Below are positions 45,443-55,339 of a stretch of 64,000 bases of DNA, piece by piece. The stretch is taken from the NCBI RefSeq assembly GCF_003583365.1, contig NZ_QXED01000008.1, positions 124,001 to 188,000 on the forward strand. Reading direction: 5' to 3'. The notes beneath the pieces are model-generated. The model ran no database searches, was not told the origin of the DNA, and saw only the letters and a list, made by a program, of their open reading frames with translations. Each line of letters begins with the position of its first letter. Position 1 is the stretch's first letter. The position numbers were made by a program, and so were the translations under genes. The DNA is from Fibrisoma montanum. GTDB lineage: Bacteria > Bacteroidota > Bacteroidia > Cytophagales > Spirosomataceae.

Positions 45443-46775
45443 GATGAACGGGGAGTACGGTGGGAACGGTAACCTGCCGCATCCGGCGGCCAATCAGCCA
45501 CAGCGGTATGAACAGGTACACGTAATGGTCGACAAACTGCGGAAAATAGCCGCGGGTAATGAGCTGGAACAAGGCCAGCGAAAACACAATCTGTTTACAA
45601 AATCCGAGGGGATTGGCGGCCGGATTCCGTCGGACAAACGCATTCAGCCAAAGGCCCATCCCAAACGGCAGCAACCAGAAACCCAGCCAGCCGAAACCGG
45701 CGTAAAAAGCGCCGTAATGCAGGGTTGCCTCGCCAATACGCAGCCAGTCGCGGGGCAGTTCCAGCGACCGGTCCAGTACGTCGAGGTAGGGCGACGGATA
45801 CGGCTTTTCACCGCCCGGAAACAATTGCCTGGGCACCACGCGAACCAGTACGTACCCGAACATCGATGCACCATAATCGTGGGATGTTTCCGGATTTTCG
45901 TCGTAATACCGAAGCAGGTTAAAGTCGGCCAGCGAACCCCGGGTTTGCTCGAAGAACATCGCGTAATCGTATCGGGTTGGGTCGAGTGTCATGTCGTCGT
46001 ACTGCCCGCTGATGAAGTACCACCGGTTGTGCGTGATGGTCGAAACGAAGTAAAAAATCAGCAGACCAGCTACCGTCCAGCGCTTCAGGTGAATGGTTAG
46101 CCCGCCTTGTAGCAGGTATACCAGCACCAGCCCCAGAATGGTCAGGATCAGGCGGTACCGGAATCCCAGCAGGGCAAACAGCACAAACGCCGGAACGAGC
46201 AGCATGACCAGCTTTGAAAAATTACCCCGCAGGTAAGCGTACAGAACAATGGTCGTGATGATGGAATCGGCGAACGCCCGGAAATAGTATGTGTTACTGG
46301 CACTCTGCGAGGCAAACAGGCTTTGGTCGGAGCTACCGAGCAACACTGCCAGTGGATTGACACCGCTGATGATGACGTCGGCCAGGACAATACCCATGAA
46401 CAAGCCATATAAACCAACAACGTACCGGCGCAGGGAAGCCAGCGTATCGGCAGGCAGCGATGACGTACGGTTTAATTCGGGTAGCTGCCGGCTGATAAAC
46501 CCCAGTACAAAACACCCGTTTGCAATCATGTAGGCCAGCATTCCCGGCTCAAAGTAAGCCCGGATGTTTTTCCCCACAAACCGGAACATGCCCAGGTCAC
46601 CCGTTACGGTTTCGCGACCGGTGAGGTAGTAATAAAAGGGTGTCAGTAAGCAGTAGACGACCAGCAACCCCAGACAGACAGCGAATGGAATCACGTACTG
46701 CGCTCCGGTATGCCGCACGTATCGGATGCCGACGACCAGAATCAGCGCATTGAGTAAGGTATATATCCAGATCAT
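45426..46775 (-). CDS. O-antigen/capsule polymerase-like membrane protein
   Basis: A 449-residue protein with about ten to twelve membrane segments and a large extracytoplasmic loop (around residues 230-330, with RYDYAMFFEQTRGSLADFN). Sequence is diverse in this class; assignment rests on topology and position between glycosyltransferase genes. Such proteins (Wzy-like) join lipid-linked repeat units on the outer face of the inner membrane. It overlaps the upstream glycosyltransferase gene by 4 bases and the downstream one by 17. Start ATG 46775. An O-antigen ligase is an alternative reading. Confidence 0.8.
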   Translation of the reverse strand: MIWIYTLLNALILVVGIRYVRHTGAQYVIPFAVCLGLLVVYCLLTPFYYYLTGRETVTGDLGMFRFVGKNIRAYFEPGMLAYMIANGCFVLGFISRQLPELNRTSSLPADTLASLRRYVVGLYGLFMGIVLADVIISGVNPLAVLLGSSDQSLFASQSASNTYYFRAFADSIITTIVLYAYLRGNFSKLVMLLVPAFVLFALLGFRYRLILTILGLVLVYLLQGGLTIHLKRWTVAGLLIFYFVSTITHNRWYFISGQYDDMTLDPTRYDYAMFFEQTRGSLADFNLLRYYDENPETSHDYGASMFGYVLVRVVPRQLFPGGEKPYPSPYLDVLDRSLELPRDWLRIGEATLHYGAFYAGFGWLGFWLLPFGMGLWLNAFVRRNPAANPLGFCKQIVFSLALFQLITRGYFPQFVDHYVYLFIPLWLIGRRMRQVTVPTVLPVHHEAVC

Positions 46776-47890
46776 AAGCCCAAATCCTGTTGAATGACCT
46801 GAAACATAAGCCGGGCGTAATGTGCCGAACTGGTCTGCTCCCGAAAGGCCCGGTTGTAGCGTCCCTGCTTATGGCGAAGTGCCGGGTCGTCGACAAGCCG
46901 GCGTATGGCACCCCGAAAAGCGCCTACGTCGTCGGCGGGACAGACGAAGCCATTCAGGCCCGGCCGAACCCATTCGCGGGTAGCCCCTACCGCATCGCTG
47001 CTGATGATGGGCAGTCCCGCAGCAATAGCCTCGTTGATCACCACGCCCCAGCCGTCGTAGCGCGACGCAAACACGAACGCATCTGCCTCCCGAAAGAGCG
47101 ACGGCAGCGTATCGACGTTTGCAAACCCCAGCAGTTCGATTCGGGTATCGTCGCCGATAAGCCGCTCCAGCGCCGGTCGTTCAGGCCCCTCCCCTACGAT
47201 CTGTAGCCGAAGGTCAGCGTACCGGGGCTCGTTCAGCGACCGAACCGCCCGGATTAACGTATCCATACCCTTCCGCGGGATCAACGCCCCCGACGACAGC
47301 AGCCTGACCGGCCGGTTGCCCGCAGCCAACGGCTGGTGTTCCTGCACAAATGGCTCAATGGCAACGGAGTAAGGCACGATTGTTTTGGGAAGCCTCACGC
47401 CGAAAGCGGTGTAGGTATCGGCCGCTTCCTGCCCGATGGCAAACACCCGGGTACAGGCGTACCGCAGCGGCCAAAGCAGAAGCCGCTTAACAGCCGCCCA
47501 CCAACCTGACGGATGCCCGGTCAGGCGTTCGCCGAAAAACGTGACGGTCTTGCCGCGCCAGTAGGTCAGGACCATCGCTACAACGGCATTTGGAACCCAG
47601 TAGCCACCCCCTACAATGACGTAGTCGGCCTGGTCATGCAGAACAGTCCGGAAGATGCCCCAACTGAAATGATAATCTTTCAGCCAACGTTGCACAAAAC
47701 AAGCCACGCGGCTATCGCGCAGCCAGTGAACGGCGTAGGGCCGGGGCCGCTGATCAACAAACCACTGCCGACCGTGCTCCGTAGTGGCGTAGAACACCAC
47801 CGTCAGATCGACATGGGCGGTTAAGGCCGTAAAAAAATCGTCCTGGTACGGCGTCGGAATGTTGGTATAGAAACTGAGTTTCGGCTTCAT
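46772..47890 (-). CDS. Glycosyltransferase family 4 protein
   Basis: A 372-residue protein from ATG 47890, giving MKPKLSFYTNIPTPYQDDFF, a usual start for this subgroup. It has VRLLSSGALIPRKGMDTLIRAV in the donor half and the catalytic ADAFVFASRYDGWGVVINEAIAAG block with the E-x7-E type spacing. It transfers a sugar onto the lipid-linked acceptor. Overlaps: 4 bases with the upstream glycosyltransferase gene and 4 with the polymerase-like gene. Sugar and linkage are unknown. Confidence 0.92.
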   Translation of the reverse strand: MKPKLSFYTNIPTPYQDDFFTALTAHVDLTVVFYATTEHGRQWFVDQRPRPYAVHWLRDSRVACFVQRWLKDYHFSWGIFRTVLHDQADYVIVGGGYWVPNAVVAMVLTYWRGKTVTFFGERLTGHPSGWWAAVKRLLLWPLRYACTRVFAIGQEAADTYTAFGVRLPKTIVPYSVAIEPFVQEHQPLAAGNRPVRLLSSGALIPRKGMDTLIRAVRSLNEPRYADLRLQIVGEGPERPALERLIGDDTRIELLGFANVDTLPSLFREADAFVFASRYDGWGVVINEAIAAGLPIISSDAVGATREWVRPGLNGFVCPADDVGAFRGAIRRLVDDPALRHKQGRYNRAFREQTSSAHYARLMFQVIQQDLGL

Positions 47891-49128
47891 AGGGTGGGGT
47901 TTAGTTGCGAAGCCGTAGCCTGTAGATATACGTCTGTAACTCCTCGCCGAAATCGCGCCCACGTAAACAGCCGCGCCTGTCGAGCCGCCAGCTGGCCCAT
48001 AGCAAACCAGTCGGTGGGGTTGCGAATAGCGTTTTCCAGTTGGGCGGCAATGGCTTCGGGCGTACGAATGGGCACCAGATACCCATGCTCGCCTTCAGTC
48101 AGTACGTCGGGGCCGCAGGTATTGGCCGTTGTAATTACCGGCAAACCGGTGGCCATGGCTTCCAGAATAACATGGCCAAATCCCTCGGCCAGCGATGGTA
48201 ATACAAATACGTGACTTTGATGAAGCTCCCGGATCAGCCGGGGGGTTGGCAGCGCATACTGAATGTTGATAGTCAGGTCACGATACTCCGCCAGCATACT
48301 ATAGTCCACATAACCCCGGCCGCAGATAACCACCTCCACGTGTCGGCTGTTCAGCAGCCTGACTGCCTGCAACAGATCGGCCAGCCCTTTCCGCTGGTTC
48401 ATTCGCCCAACGAAAACCACGCGAAACGGCCGGGATGCTGGTGCACTGGTCCGGGCAGGAAATGCCGTGGTGTCTACCCCATAGGGTACCACCCGGATTC
48501 GGTCGGCCGGGACCCCGTGCTCAATCAGTGTAGCCCGCGTAAACTGACTGGCCGTTACGCACAATGTAGCCAGCAGCGGTTCTTCGGCCAGGGCGTGCAG
48601 TTGATCAGGTAGCAGTTGAAACTCCTCCTCATCCCGAATGGACTGAGCTGCGAACGGCAGCCGCTCCATTTCACCGGCCAGCAGGTGCCGGATAGCCGTC
48701 GGATGCGGATGCAACTGAAACAGAATGCGTTGACGCTCACTACGGTCCGCAATCGCCCGCCAGAAAGCTTCGTGGCCGTAGTAACTGTAGAGAAACAGAT
48801 TGCTATTCGTTCGCCTGGCCACCTCGTAAGCGGTTCGGCTCAGGCAATGATCGATGGCGAAGGTATCGGACGTATTGACTAGCCGGGAACGTATCGTACG
48901 GTACAAAGCTCCTCTGGAAAGCGTCACCGTCGATTTCGGCAAACCCGGACAATATCGTTTTCGGGCCTGCTCCGGCGCCACCGCATACAGCCAGTCCGGC
49001 GCGTACGCTTCGGTGACCAACCGCTCCAGCATGCCCGCTTCGTGCAGGGCCAGACTGAGCTGATAGAAATCGCGGGCACCGGCATGAGCCGTTACGCATC
49101 GGGTGGCATACGCCTGCTTCGTTGTCAT
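47887..49128 (-). CDS. Glycosyltransferase family 4 protein
   Basis: A 413-residue GT-B protein. Donor-half blocks are FRVVFVGRMNQRKGLADLLQAV and SHVFVLPSLAEGFGHVILEAMATGLPVI, the latter with Glu-x7-Glu geometry, and it ends with a DVLTEGEHGYLVP-type block. This is the third glycosyltransferase of the operon in order of transcription after the flippase gene. Start ATG 49128 overlaps the flippase stop (ATGA). The donor sugar cannot be predicted. Confidence 0.92.
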   Translation of the reverse strand: MTTKQAYATRCVTAHAGARDFYQLSLALHEAGMLERLVTEAYAPDWLYAVAPEQARKRYCPGLPKSTVTLSRGALYRTIRSRLVNTSDTFAIDHCLSRTAYEVARRTNSNLFLYSYYGHEAFWRAIADRSERQRILFQLHPHPTAIRHLLAGEMERLPFAAQSIRDEEEFQLLPDQLHALAEEPLLATLCVTASQFTRATLIEHGVPADRIRVVPYGVDTTAFPARTSAPASRPFRVVFVGRMNQRKGLADLLQAVRLLNSRHVEVVICGRGYVDYSMLAEYRDLTINIQYALPTPRLIRELHQSHVFVLPSLAEGFGHVILEAMATGLPVITTANTCGPDVLTEGEHGYLVPIRTPEAIAAQLENAIRNPTDWFAMGQLAARQARLFTWARFRRGVTDVYLQATASQLNPTL

Positions 49129-50513
49129 GATTCAATTTCTTTCGTTGCGCTGGTTGCCCGGCCTGTTCGTTTTAATTGCCTTATCCAGCCAAAATCGGTC
49201 ACCATGCTTTGGAGTAGTCCCCGCATACGCTCCTCTTCCAGCAACCGCAGGCTTTGGCGGAGTACTACCCAAACCAGTAGTGCATCAACTACGACAAAGC
49301 CTGTAGCCAGTCCGGCTAATCCCCACTGCGGCAGTAGTAAAGCGCCCAAGCCCAGGGCCCCGAGACTCCCCATCAGGAACCAGAGCGCGACGGATTGATG
49401 CCGGTTGACGGCGATGAGCGTTGTGGCGCTGGTGTTCCAGAAGGTGTACAGCAACGTAGCCAGCAGCATCAGTGTAAAAAGAGGTTGCTCCGGCTCGACC
49501 GCACCGTTCGTCCAGTAATGCAGGATGGAGCCACCCAGCAGTTCCAGTCCGGCGATGGCGCCGGCTGTGAACCAGACCGTAAGCTGACAGGCCCGCCGGT
49601 GCAGCTTTATGGCTGTATGGGTAAATCCCTGCGCAATAGCCAGCGTAAACTCGGGCCAGATGGAGAACGTAACGACGCCAACGAGTTGCCGGATGGCGTT
49701 ATTCAGCGTTCGGAGGGCGGTATAGGTGACAACATGAACCGGCGTCAGGAGGGCGCCGATCAGCAGGATGCTGCCTTGGAGTACCGCAGCATTTGCCAGT
49801 GCAAACACCAGAAATGACATGGCGGGCGACAGCAGATTCCGGATAACCGGCCACTCCACATACCGCGGGTGAAGCTGCCTGACCCACGTAAAGCGCCGGC
49901 GGCAATCGACCCACATGCTCAGCAGCCCGGCCCCGCGCACCAGAGCAAAAGCCAGGGCTACCTGATGCGCTTCTCCTCCGGAAACAACAAGCAGCACCAG
50001 CGCGAAAAATTCTGCCAGCCGGGTGGCAGTAATCCACAGCCGTCCGGTGGCATATTGCTCTTCGGCCCGGTACACACCGCTCAGGAGTTCCTGCTGCAGA
50101 CACAAAACGACGTATGCCATCAGGGCAATCAACGTCCGCGCGCTTTCCTCCTCCGTAATGCGCTGGATACCCAGCCAGTGCTGGTACGGCACTGTCGACA
50201 GAACGGTGTAGCAGCCGGTTGTGGTCAGTAAACTCAGGTAGCCGATTGCCATCAGACCGCTGCTCAGCAGCACAACCGAGCGCCGATACGCTTGCTGAGC
50301 AGAACTGACGGCCAATTCATTGGCCACTGCGGATACTAACCCCACATCGCTCAGACTCAGGTACGAAGGCACGGTGAACAGCAACAGCCATTCGCCATAG
50401 TACGCAGTTCCCCAGTAGTAAAGTAACAGGGGGACGCTGATCAGCTGGATAAGCAATGTAGTGGCCTGACCAACCGCGTTGGCCGCCATTGCACGAAGTA
50501 TACGGTGTAACAA
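49125..50513 (-). CDS. Oligosaccharide flippase (Wzx-like, MOP superfamily)
   Basis: A 462-residue membrane protein with about twelve to fourteen membrane segments, typical for the polysaccharide-biosynthesis flippases that move undecaprenyl-linked repeat units across the inner membrane. The N-terminus is close to that of related proteins when read from the TTG at 50513 (MLHRILRAMAANAVGQ); the first ATG is at 50489, 8 codons later, and could be the real start. It ends 4 bases into the next gene and begins 19 bases after the dehydrogenase stop. Confidence 0.87.
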   Translation of the reverse strand: MLHRILRAMAANAVGQATTLLIQLISVPLLLYYWGTAYYGEWLLLFTVPSYLSLSDVGLVSAVANELAVSSAQQAYRRSVVLLSSGLMAIGYLSLLTTTGCYTVLSTVPYQHWLGIQRITEEESARTLIALMAYVVLCLQQELLSGVYRAEEQYATGRLWITATRLAEFFALVLLVVSGGEAHQVALAFALVRGAGLLSMWVDCRRRFTWVRQLHPRYVEWPVIRNLLSPAMSFLVFALANAAVLQGSILLIGALLTPVHVVTYTALRTLNNAIRQLVGVVTFSIWPEFTLAIAQGFTHTAIKLHRRACQLTVWFTAGAIAGLELLGGSILHYWTNGAVEPEQPLFTLMLLATLLYTFWNTSATTLIAVNRHQSVALWFLMGSLGALGLGALLLPQWGLAGLATGFVVVDALLVWVVLRQSLRLLEEERMRGLLQSMVTDFGWIRQLKRTGRATSATKEIES

Positions 50514-50532
50514 GAAGCGATTCGGTTAAGGG

Positions 50533-51825
50533 TTACAGACGCCAGTATTCTACCCCATCCTCCTCACGTACCGCATACATTCCTTTCAAGTCCAGCAAAA
50601 TGGGCTGTCCGTTCATCAGCTCCTTGAAATGACTGATGTCCAACGCTTTGTACTCGTCATGACAAACCGCCACAATCACCGCATCGTACTTGTTCGACGG
50701 GCCGTCCATCAAGGTCAGGTTGTATTCACGCGCCACTTCGTTGGGCGACGCGTGTGGATCAACCAGGTGCACATTGATGGAATATTTCATGAGTTCGCGC
50801 ACCAGTTCGGCCACCTTGGAATTGCGAATGTCGGCAATGTTCTCCTTGAAGGTCAGCCCCATAACCAGCACTTTAGTCTGCCGGGGGTTCTTGTCCTTTT
50901 TTAATAGCATCTGCAACAGCTTCGTGGCGATGTAGGCCGGCATGCCGTCGTTGATACGCCGACCACTGTTAATCACCTGCGGATCATAACCCAGTTGGCG
51001 GGCTTTATAAAGCAGGTAATACGGGTCAATTCCGATGCAGTGCCCGCCGACCAGCCCCGGCGTAAACTTGAGAAAATTCCATTTCGTACCGGCGGCCTTG
51101 ATCACCTCCTGCGTGTCAATTCCCATCTTGTCGAAGATGATGGCCAGCTCGTTCATCAGCGAGATATTCAGGTCGCGCTGGGTATTCTCAATGACTTTGG
51201 CGGCTTCGGCTACCTTGATGCTCGGCGCTTTGTAGATACCGGCTTTGATGATGCTGCCGTACACGGCCGCTATCTGTTCCAGAGCCTCGGCGTCGCTCCC
51301 GGACACCACCTTTTTAATGGTGGTCAGCGTCCGCTTCTTATCCCCCGGGCTAATTCGCTCAGGTGAGTACCCGATCTTGAAATCACGCCCAAGCGCCAAC
51401 CCAGAATGCTCTTCCAGAAACGGCAGGCAGTCGTCTTCCGTGCAGCCGGGATACACCGTCGATTCATAGATAACATAATCGCCGGGTTTGAGGGCTTTTC
51501 CGATCATTTCCGAGGCTCGCTGCAACGGTTTCAGGTTGGGCACCTTATAGTCATCCACCGGCGTTGGCACGGCCACAACGAAGAAATTAGCCTGCTTCAG
51601 GTCGTCCGGATTGGCCGTAAACAAAATGTCTTTATCGCAGAACATGGCTGGTTCCAGTTCGCGCGACGGGTCTTCGCCCTGTTGCATCATAGCGATCCGG
51701 TCGGCGTTAATATCGAAGCCGATGACGCGGAAATGCCGGGCAAATTCCAGCGCAATCGGTAACCCGACGTAGCCAAGTCCAACAACGGCAATCTGTTTCT
51801 GTTTCTGAAGCAATTCTTCGTACAT
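50533..51825 (-). CDS. Nucleotide sugar dehydrogenase (UDP-HexNAc 6-dehydrogenase, WbpA/TviB-like)
   Basis: A 430-residue protein from ATG 51825 (a TTG ten codons earlier is less likely). It has the NAD motif VVGLGYVGLPIA near residue 14, PTPVDDYKVPNL, the block TVYPGCTEDDCLP, KVAEAAKVIENTQRD in the central domain and the catalytic cysteine in GGHCIGIDPYYL. It oxidises C6 of a UDP-N-acetylhexosamine to the uronic acid with two NAD. The blocks fit the WbpA/TviB branch (UDP-GlcNAc or UDP-GalNAc) more than UDP-glucose dehydrogenase. Thus the polymer is likely acidic. Confidence 0.92.
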   Translation of the reverse strand: MYEELLQKQKQIAVVGLGYVGLPIALEFARHFRVIGFDINADRIAMMQQGEDPSRELEPAMFCDKDILFTANPDDLKQANFFVVAVPTPVDDYKVPNLKPLQRASEMIGKALKPGDYVIYESTVYPGCTEDDCLPFLEEHSGLALGRDFKIGYSPERISPGDKKRTLTTIKKVVSGSDAEALEQIAAVYGSIIKAGIYKAPSIKVAEAAKVIENTQRDLNISLMNELAIIFDKMGIDTQEVIKAAGTKWNFLKFTPGLVGGHCIGIDPYYLLYKARQLGYDPQVINSGRRINDGMPAYIATKLLQMLLKKDKNPRQTKVLVMGLTFKENIADIRNSKVAELVRELMKYSINVHLVDPHASPNEVAREYNLTLMDGPSNKYDAVIVAVCHDEYKALDISHFKELMNGQPILLDLKGMYAVREEDGVEYWRL

Positions 51826-51894
51826 GGTGGGAGTCAAGTGAATATTACGTAGCAATAGGTTGATATAAAGGGTAATGAATCCAGTCAGGCCGAC

Positions 51895-52974
51895 TCAGCG
51901 AGCCATCAGTGTTTTTAAGCGTTCCGCCAGGTTCAGCCTGATTGCCAGCACGGTCAAACTACCGACAACAAAGCCAGCCAGCGTATAAAACAGCACCATC
52001 ACCGTTCGTTTTGGCGACACGCGAATCAGCGGCACATTGGCAGGTTCGAGCACCTTGAATACCGGCGTACGTTCCTGTACTTTAAGCCTAGCCTGTTCAT
52101 ACTGCCGGGCCAGTTCGGTATAAACCGTCTGCGCAATGGACAGTTCAGCTTCCCGACGCTGTTTATCCATCGTCGCGGCCTGCACGACCATGTACCGGTG
52201 CTGATCGTTGTATTCAAAAACGCCCTTCTGCGCGTTCTGGTACCGTCGCCGGGCCTCGCTCAGCCGATCGGCATAGAATTGCAGATCCTGCCGGGCTTTT
52301 TCGGTCCGGTAGCTCGTCACGTACTGCGTCAGGTAATCCATCGCCAGTTGCGCCACCCCGGCCGCTACGTTTGCATCGGGCATTTTTGCCGTGATGGTAA
52401 TAATCCCCGAGCGCGTATCCAGCCTGGCCGACACCCGCTTCTGCACCTCCTCGACCAGATCCTGCTGCTGCCGGGTCAGTTCCATCGGCTGGCCGGGGGC
52501 ATTTTTAATTAAACGCTGCGGTTCTTCGTTTCGGGCCAGAAACTTCGCAACGGACCAGCTTTTGTGCGTTTCTAAAAAGCTGGTTACGGTTTGGTCTGTA
52601 CCCGATCGGGTACGTACGGGTCGATCGAGCAGGTACAAAATGAAAGGGGTACTCTGCAGTACGTTCGGGTACAGGTCCGGACGAACCGCGTCAACGCCTT
52701 CGGTTTCAGCCAAATCGATGCCGGCAAACCCCGCCACCGATGCCAGTCGCTTGAATACGTCGTTGGAACCGCTGTTCATTTCCGGCATGATCCTGGCTTC
52801 CGATACAAACTCCGGTGTGGCCATCAGGGCCAGCCCAATTCCCGCCAAGCCAAACAGCAGAGCAACGAGCAAAACCCATACCCGGTTCTGCACCAATATT
52901 CTGATCAATTGACCGGCCGACCCGGAAAGGCTGGCTGTTCGGCTGGCCGTCGATACGTTCGTAGTTTGCTCCAT
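51895..52974 (-). CDS. Wzz/Wzc-like chain-length determinant protein (no kinase domain)
   Basis: A 359-residue protein from ATG 52974. One membrane segment near residue 35-55 (VWVLLVALLFGLAGIGLALM) and another near the C-terminus (VLFYTLAGFVVGSLTVLAI) flank a large periplasmic coiled-coil region, the standard Wzz layout. Unlike Wzc it has no cytoplasmic tyrosine-kinase domain. It likely sets chain length and links polymerase with the export channel. Its start codon overlaps the stop of the export gene by 1 base. Confidence 0.9.
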   Translation of the reverse strand: MEQTTNVSTASRTASLSGSAGQLIRILVQNRVWVLLVALLFGLAGIGLALMATPEFVSEARIMPEMNSGSNDVFKRLASVAGFAGIDLAETEGVDAVRPDLYPNVLQSTPFILYLLDRPVRTRSGTDQTVTSFLETHKSWSVAKFLARNEEPQRLIKNAPGQPMELTRQQQDLVEEVQKRVSARLDTRSGIITITAKMPDANVAAGVAQLAMDYLTQYVTSYRTEKARQDLQFYADRLSEARRRYQNAQKGVFEYNDQHRYMVVQAATMDKQRREAELSIAQTVYTELARQYEQARLKVQERTPVFKVLEPANVPLIRVSPKRTVMVLFYTLAGFVVGSLTVLAIRLNLAERLKTLMAR

Positions 52975-55292
52975 TATCGGTTCGTAATAACGCGGATAGC
53001 GGTTAGTATCACCGTTGATGCGGTGGCGATGACCGTCAGAACAGCCAGTCGTTCGCTGGCCGATAACCTGGTCTGATCTTTGGGTGGCCGGGCGGGCACC
53101 ACCAGTTCCATACCGGCTTCCGGCGACGGGTATTTCCGGATACCGAGCCACGATCGGGTTGGCCTGATTTTACCGTTAGCCCCAACTACATACACTTTTC
53201 GCTTCGAGGCTTTTGCCGTGAAACCACCGGCTTCACCTACGTACGCCCGAAACGACTTGGCCGGGTCGTATTCCACGGTAGCCGGGTTCACCACCTCCCC
53301 CCGAATGCGAACGAGTTCGGTCTGTCGCGGCACCGTCAGCAGGTCGCCGTCTTCCAGCAGCAGGTTGCTCACGTCGTCGGGATTACTCAGAATGCGTTTC
53401 AGATCGAGCGAAACCAGCTCCCCTTTGCGTGAGAAGCGCGTAGCCGGCAAATACGCCCCCGCTTTGAGCCCGCCCGACCGCGTAATGAGATCCGAAATAC
53501 GTTCGTTCCGGTCGCGGATGGCGTACGTACCCGGATATACGACTTCGCCGGCAATGCTGGCTCCTTTCTGCGCTTCGTAGCGGGGCGACAGGCGGACAAA
53601 CACCTGATCGAAGGGCTGCAAAATCAATTGAGCATCTTTAGGATCCAGCCGCAGGTGCTGGTCAATCGCAAACGCAATAAGCTGTACGTTCTGACCATCA
53701 GGAATGCCCGTAGTATCGCCGTTGATCCGCCGGGCAATTTCCATGCGCGACGCAATCGCCCCATCGGAGAAGCCACCAGCCAGCACCACCAGATTCGCCA
53801 CCGTCATGCTGTCGACGTAATCGAACGAGCCGCTCCGGTTGATAGCCCCCTGAATGCTGACGGTACGTTTCGTACGCAGGTCGCCCACGGCCGTAATCTG
53901 CACCACATCGTCACGCTGCAACGGTACGTCGGCTGTTTCGTTCCGCAGCAACCGTCCCAGATCGACAGAAATAACTTCAGGGTCCAGGTTCTCACGAAGC
54001 CGACGAATGGTGGCCCGGTTCAGAAACGCATCTTCCCGCAAACCCTCGGCGGTTTTGATCAACTGCTGAAGAGTCGTGTTTTTTTCCAGGGCATAATCGC
54101 CGGGCCGAAAAACGGCGCCCGTAATAGACACTTTATTCGCCACCCGCTCCAGCACGGCCCCAACGGCGTATCGATCACCTGCGATTGGTAAAAACTGACC
54201 GAATTCAGCGGGTTGAATAGTAATTAATTGCTGTTCGGTGGGCGTGTTCCGTCGCAACGCAATCGACGCCGTGTAGGCTTTGTCAGTGAAATTTCCGGCA
54301 AAGGCCAATACGTGCCGCAGCGTTTCGCCGGGTCGAACTTCGTAAAGACCCGTTTGCTTTACTTCGCCCGTCAACTCAACGCGGGTACCGTAGTGGTCGA
54401 CAAAAATGATGTCCTGATCGAGCAGCCGGATGTTATCCTTCTGGTCAGCATGCAGCAGAAAATCGTAGACATCGAGCGTGCGGACGAGCCGGTTGTTGCG
54501 ATACACCCGGATGTTTCGAAAGGAGCCACGATCCGGCGCTGGTCCACCGGCTGCGTAAAGAGCATTGAACACCGTAGCCAGCGACGACAGCGTGTACGTT
54601 CCCGGCCGAACCACTTGCCCCAGTAAGGTCACTTTTATGCTTCGGACACTCCCCAGCGTGACCTGCGCGAAGATGCCGCTGGTTGCCGTATTCAGTCCGG
54701 CGTACAACGTCCGAAGTCGACTGACGATACGTTGTTCGGCCTGTTCGATGGTCAGGCCGTTCACGTAAATCGGGCTGAGGTTTTCAAGCCGGATGCTGCC
54801 TTCAGGGCTGACTTTCGGGCGGTACGTCTGCTGCGCATTGCCGTACACGTCAACGATGAGTTCATCCTCCGGCCCTACCTGGTAGTTGCGTGGCGTTGGA
54901 ATCCGCAGATTGGGCTCGAATGAAAGATTAGCATTGGCAAAAAGCGAAGCGCCAAACACCGACGAGGCCGCTGGCGCGGGGGGCGGTGTAGGGGTTGCCG
55001 GCTGCTCCCGAACCACACTGGTTTCGGCGGATTTAGCCGGCCCCGCTTTGACCTGCCCGATGCGCTGCCGCATCTTGCTGATATCGGCCGTGGTAAATCC
55101 GCGCGATTGCGCCAACTGCTCAATCTGCGCTTCCGAGAGGCCGCTGGCCTGAGCCTGCTGCACAAATTGCTGAACCTGTTCGTCGGTTAAGTTGTCTGCT
55201 TTTTGCGACCAGACCGGCCGATTTAGAAAAATACTTAAGTAGCATAAAGACAATAAGACAAGCCGTGGTGTGGTAATCGATAGATCAAACAA
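52974..55292 (-). CDS. SLBB-domain polysaccharide export protein (Wza-like)
   Basis: A 772-residue protein, about twice the length of E. coli Wza. Following a hydrophobic signal-type segment (residues about 10-30, ending VWSQ) come a Poly_export domain (YQVGPEDELIVDVYG near residue 130) and several SLBB repeats with VTLLGQVVRPGTYTLSSL, VELTGEVKQTGLYEVRPGET, VSITGAVFRPGDYAL, VSIQGAINRSGSFDYVD, ASIAGEVVYPGTYAIRD and VRIRGEVVNPATVEYDP, followed by a C-terminal membrane segment. It should form the outer-membrane and periplasmic channel. The start is a TTG at 55292: an in-frame stop precedes it and no ATG lies before the signal segment. It is the first gene of the operon. Confidence 0.88.
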   Translation of the reverse strand: MFDLSITTPRLVLLSLCYLSIFLNRPVWSQKADNLTDEQVQQFVQQAQASGLSEAQIEQLAQSRGFTTADISKMRQRIGQVKAGPAKSAETSVVREQPATPTPPPAPAASSVFGASLFANANLSFEPNLRIPTPRNYQVGPEDELIVDVYGNAQQTYRPKVSPEGSIRLENLSPIYVNGLTIEQAEQRIVSRLRTLYAGLNTATSGIFAQVTLGSVRSIKVTLLGQVVRPGTYTLSSLATVFNALYAAGGPAPDRGSFRNIRVYRNNRLVRTLDVYDFLLHADQKDNIRLLDQDIIFVDHYGTRVELTGEVKQTGLYEVRPGETLRHVLAFAGNFTDKAYTASIALRRNTPTEQQLITIQPAEFGQFLPIAGDRYAVGAVLERVANKVSITGAVFRPGDYALEKNTTLQQLIKTAEGLREDAFLNRATIRRLRENLDPEVISVDLGRLLRNETADVPLQRDDVVQITAVGDLRTKRTVSIQGAINRSGSFDYVDSMTVANLVVLAGGFSDGAIASRMEIARRINGDTTGIPDGQNVQLIAFAIDQHLRLDPKDAQLILQPFDQVFVRLSPRYEAQKGASIAGEVVYPGTYAIRDRNERISDLITRSGGLKAGAYLPATRFSRKGELVSLDLKRILSNPDDVSNLLLEDGDLLTVPRQTELVRIRGEVVNPATVEYDPAKSFRAYVGEAGGFTAKASKRKVYVVGANGKIRPTRSWLGIRKYPSPEAGMELVVPARPPKDQTRLSASERLAVLTVIATASTVILTAIRVITNR

Positions 55293-55339
55293 GTGGTGGT
55301 AAGCGTGTTACGGTGTAAATCTTGAACCAGGATTGGCCA

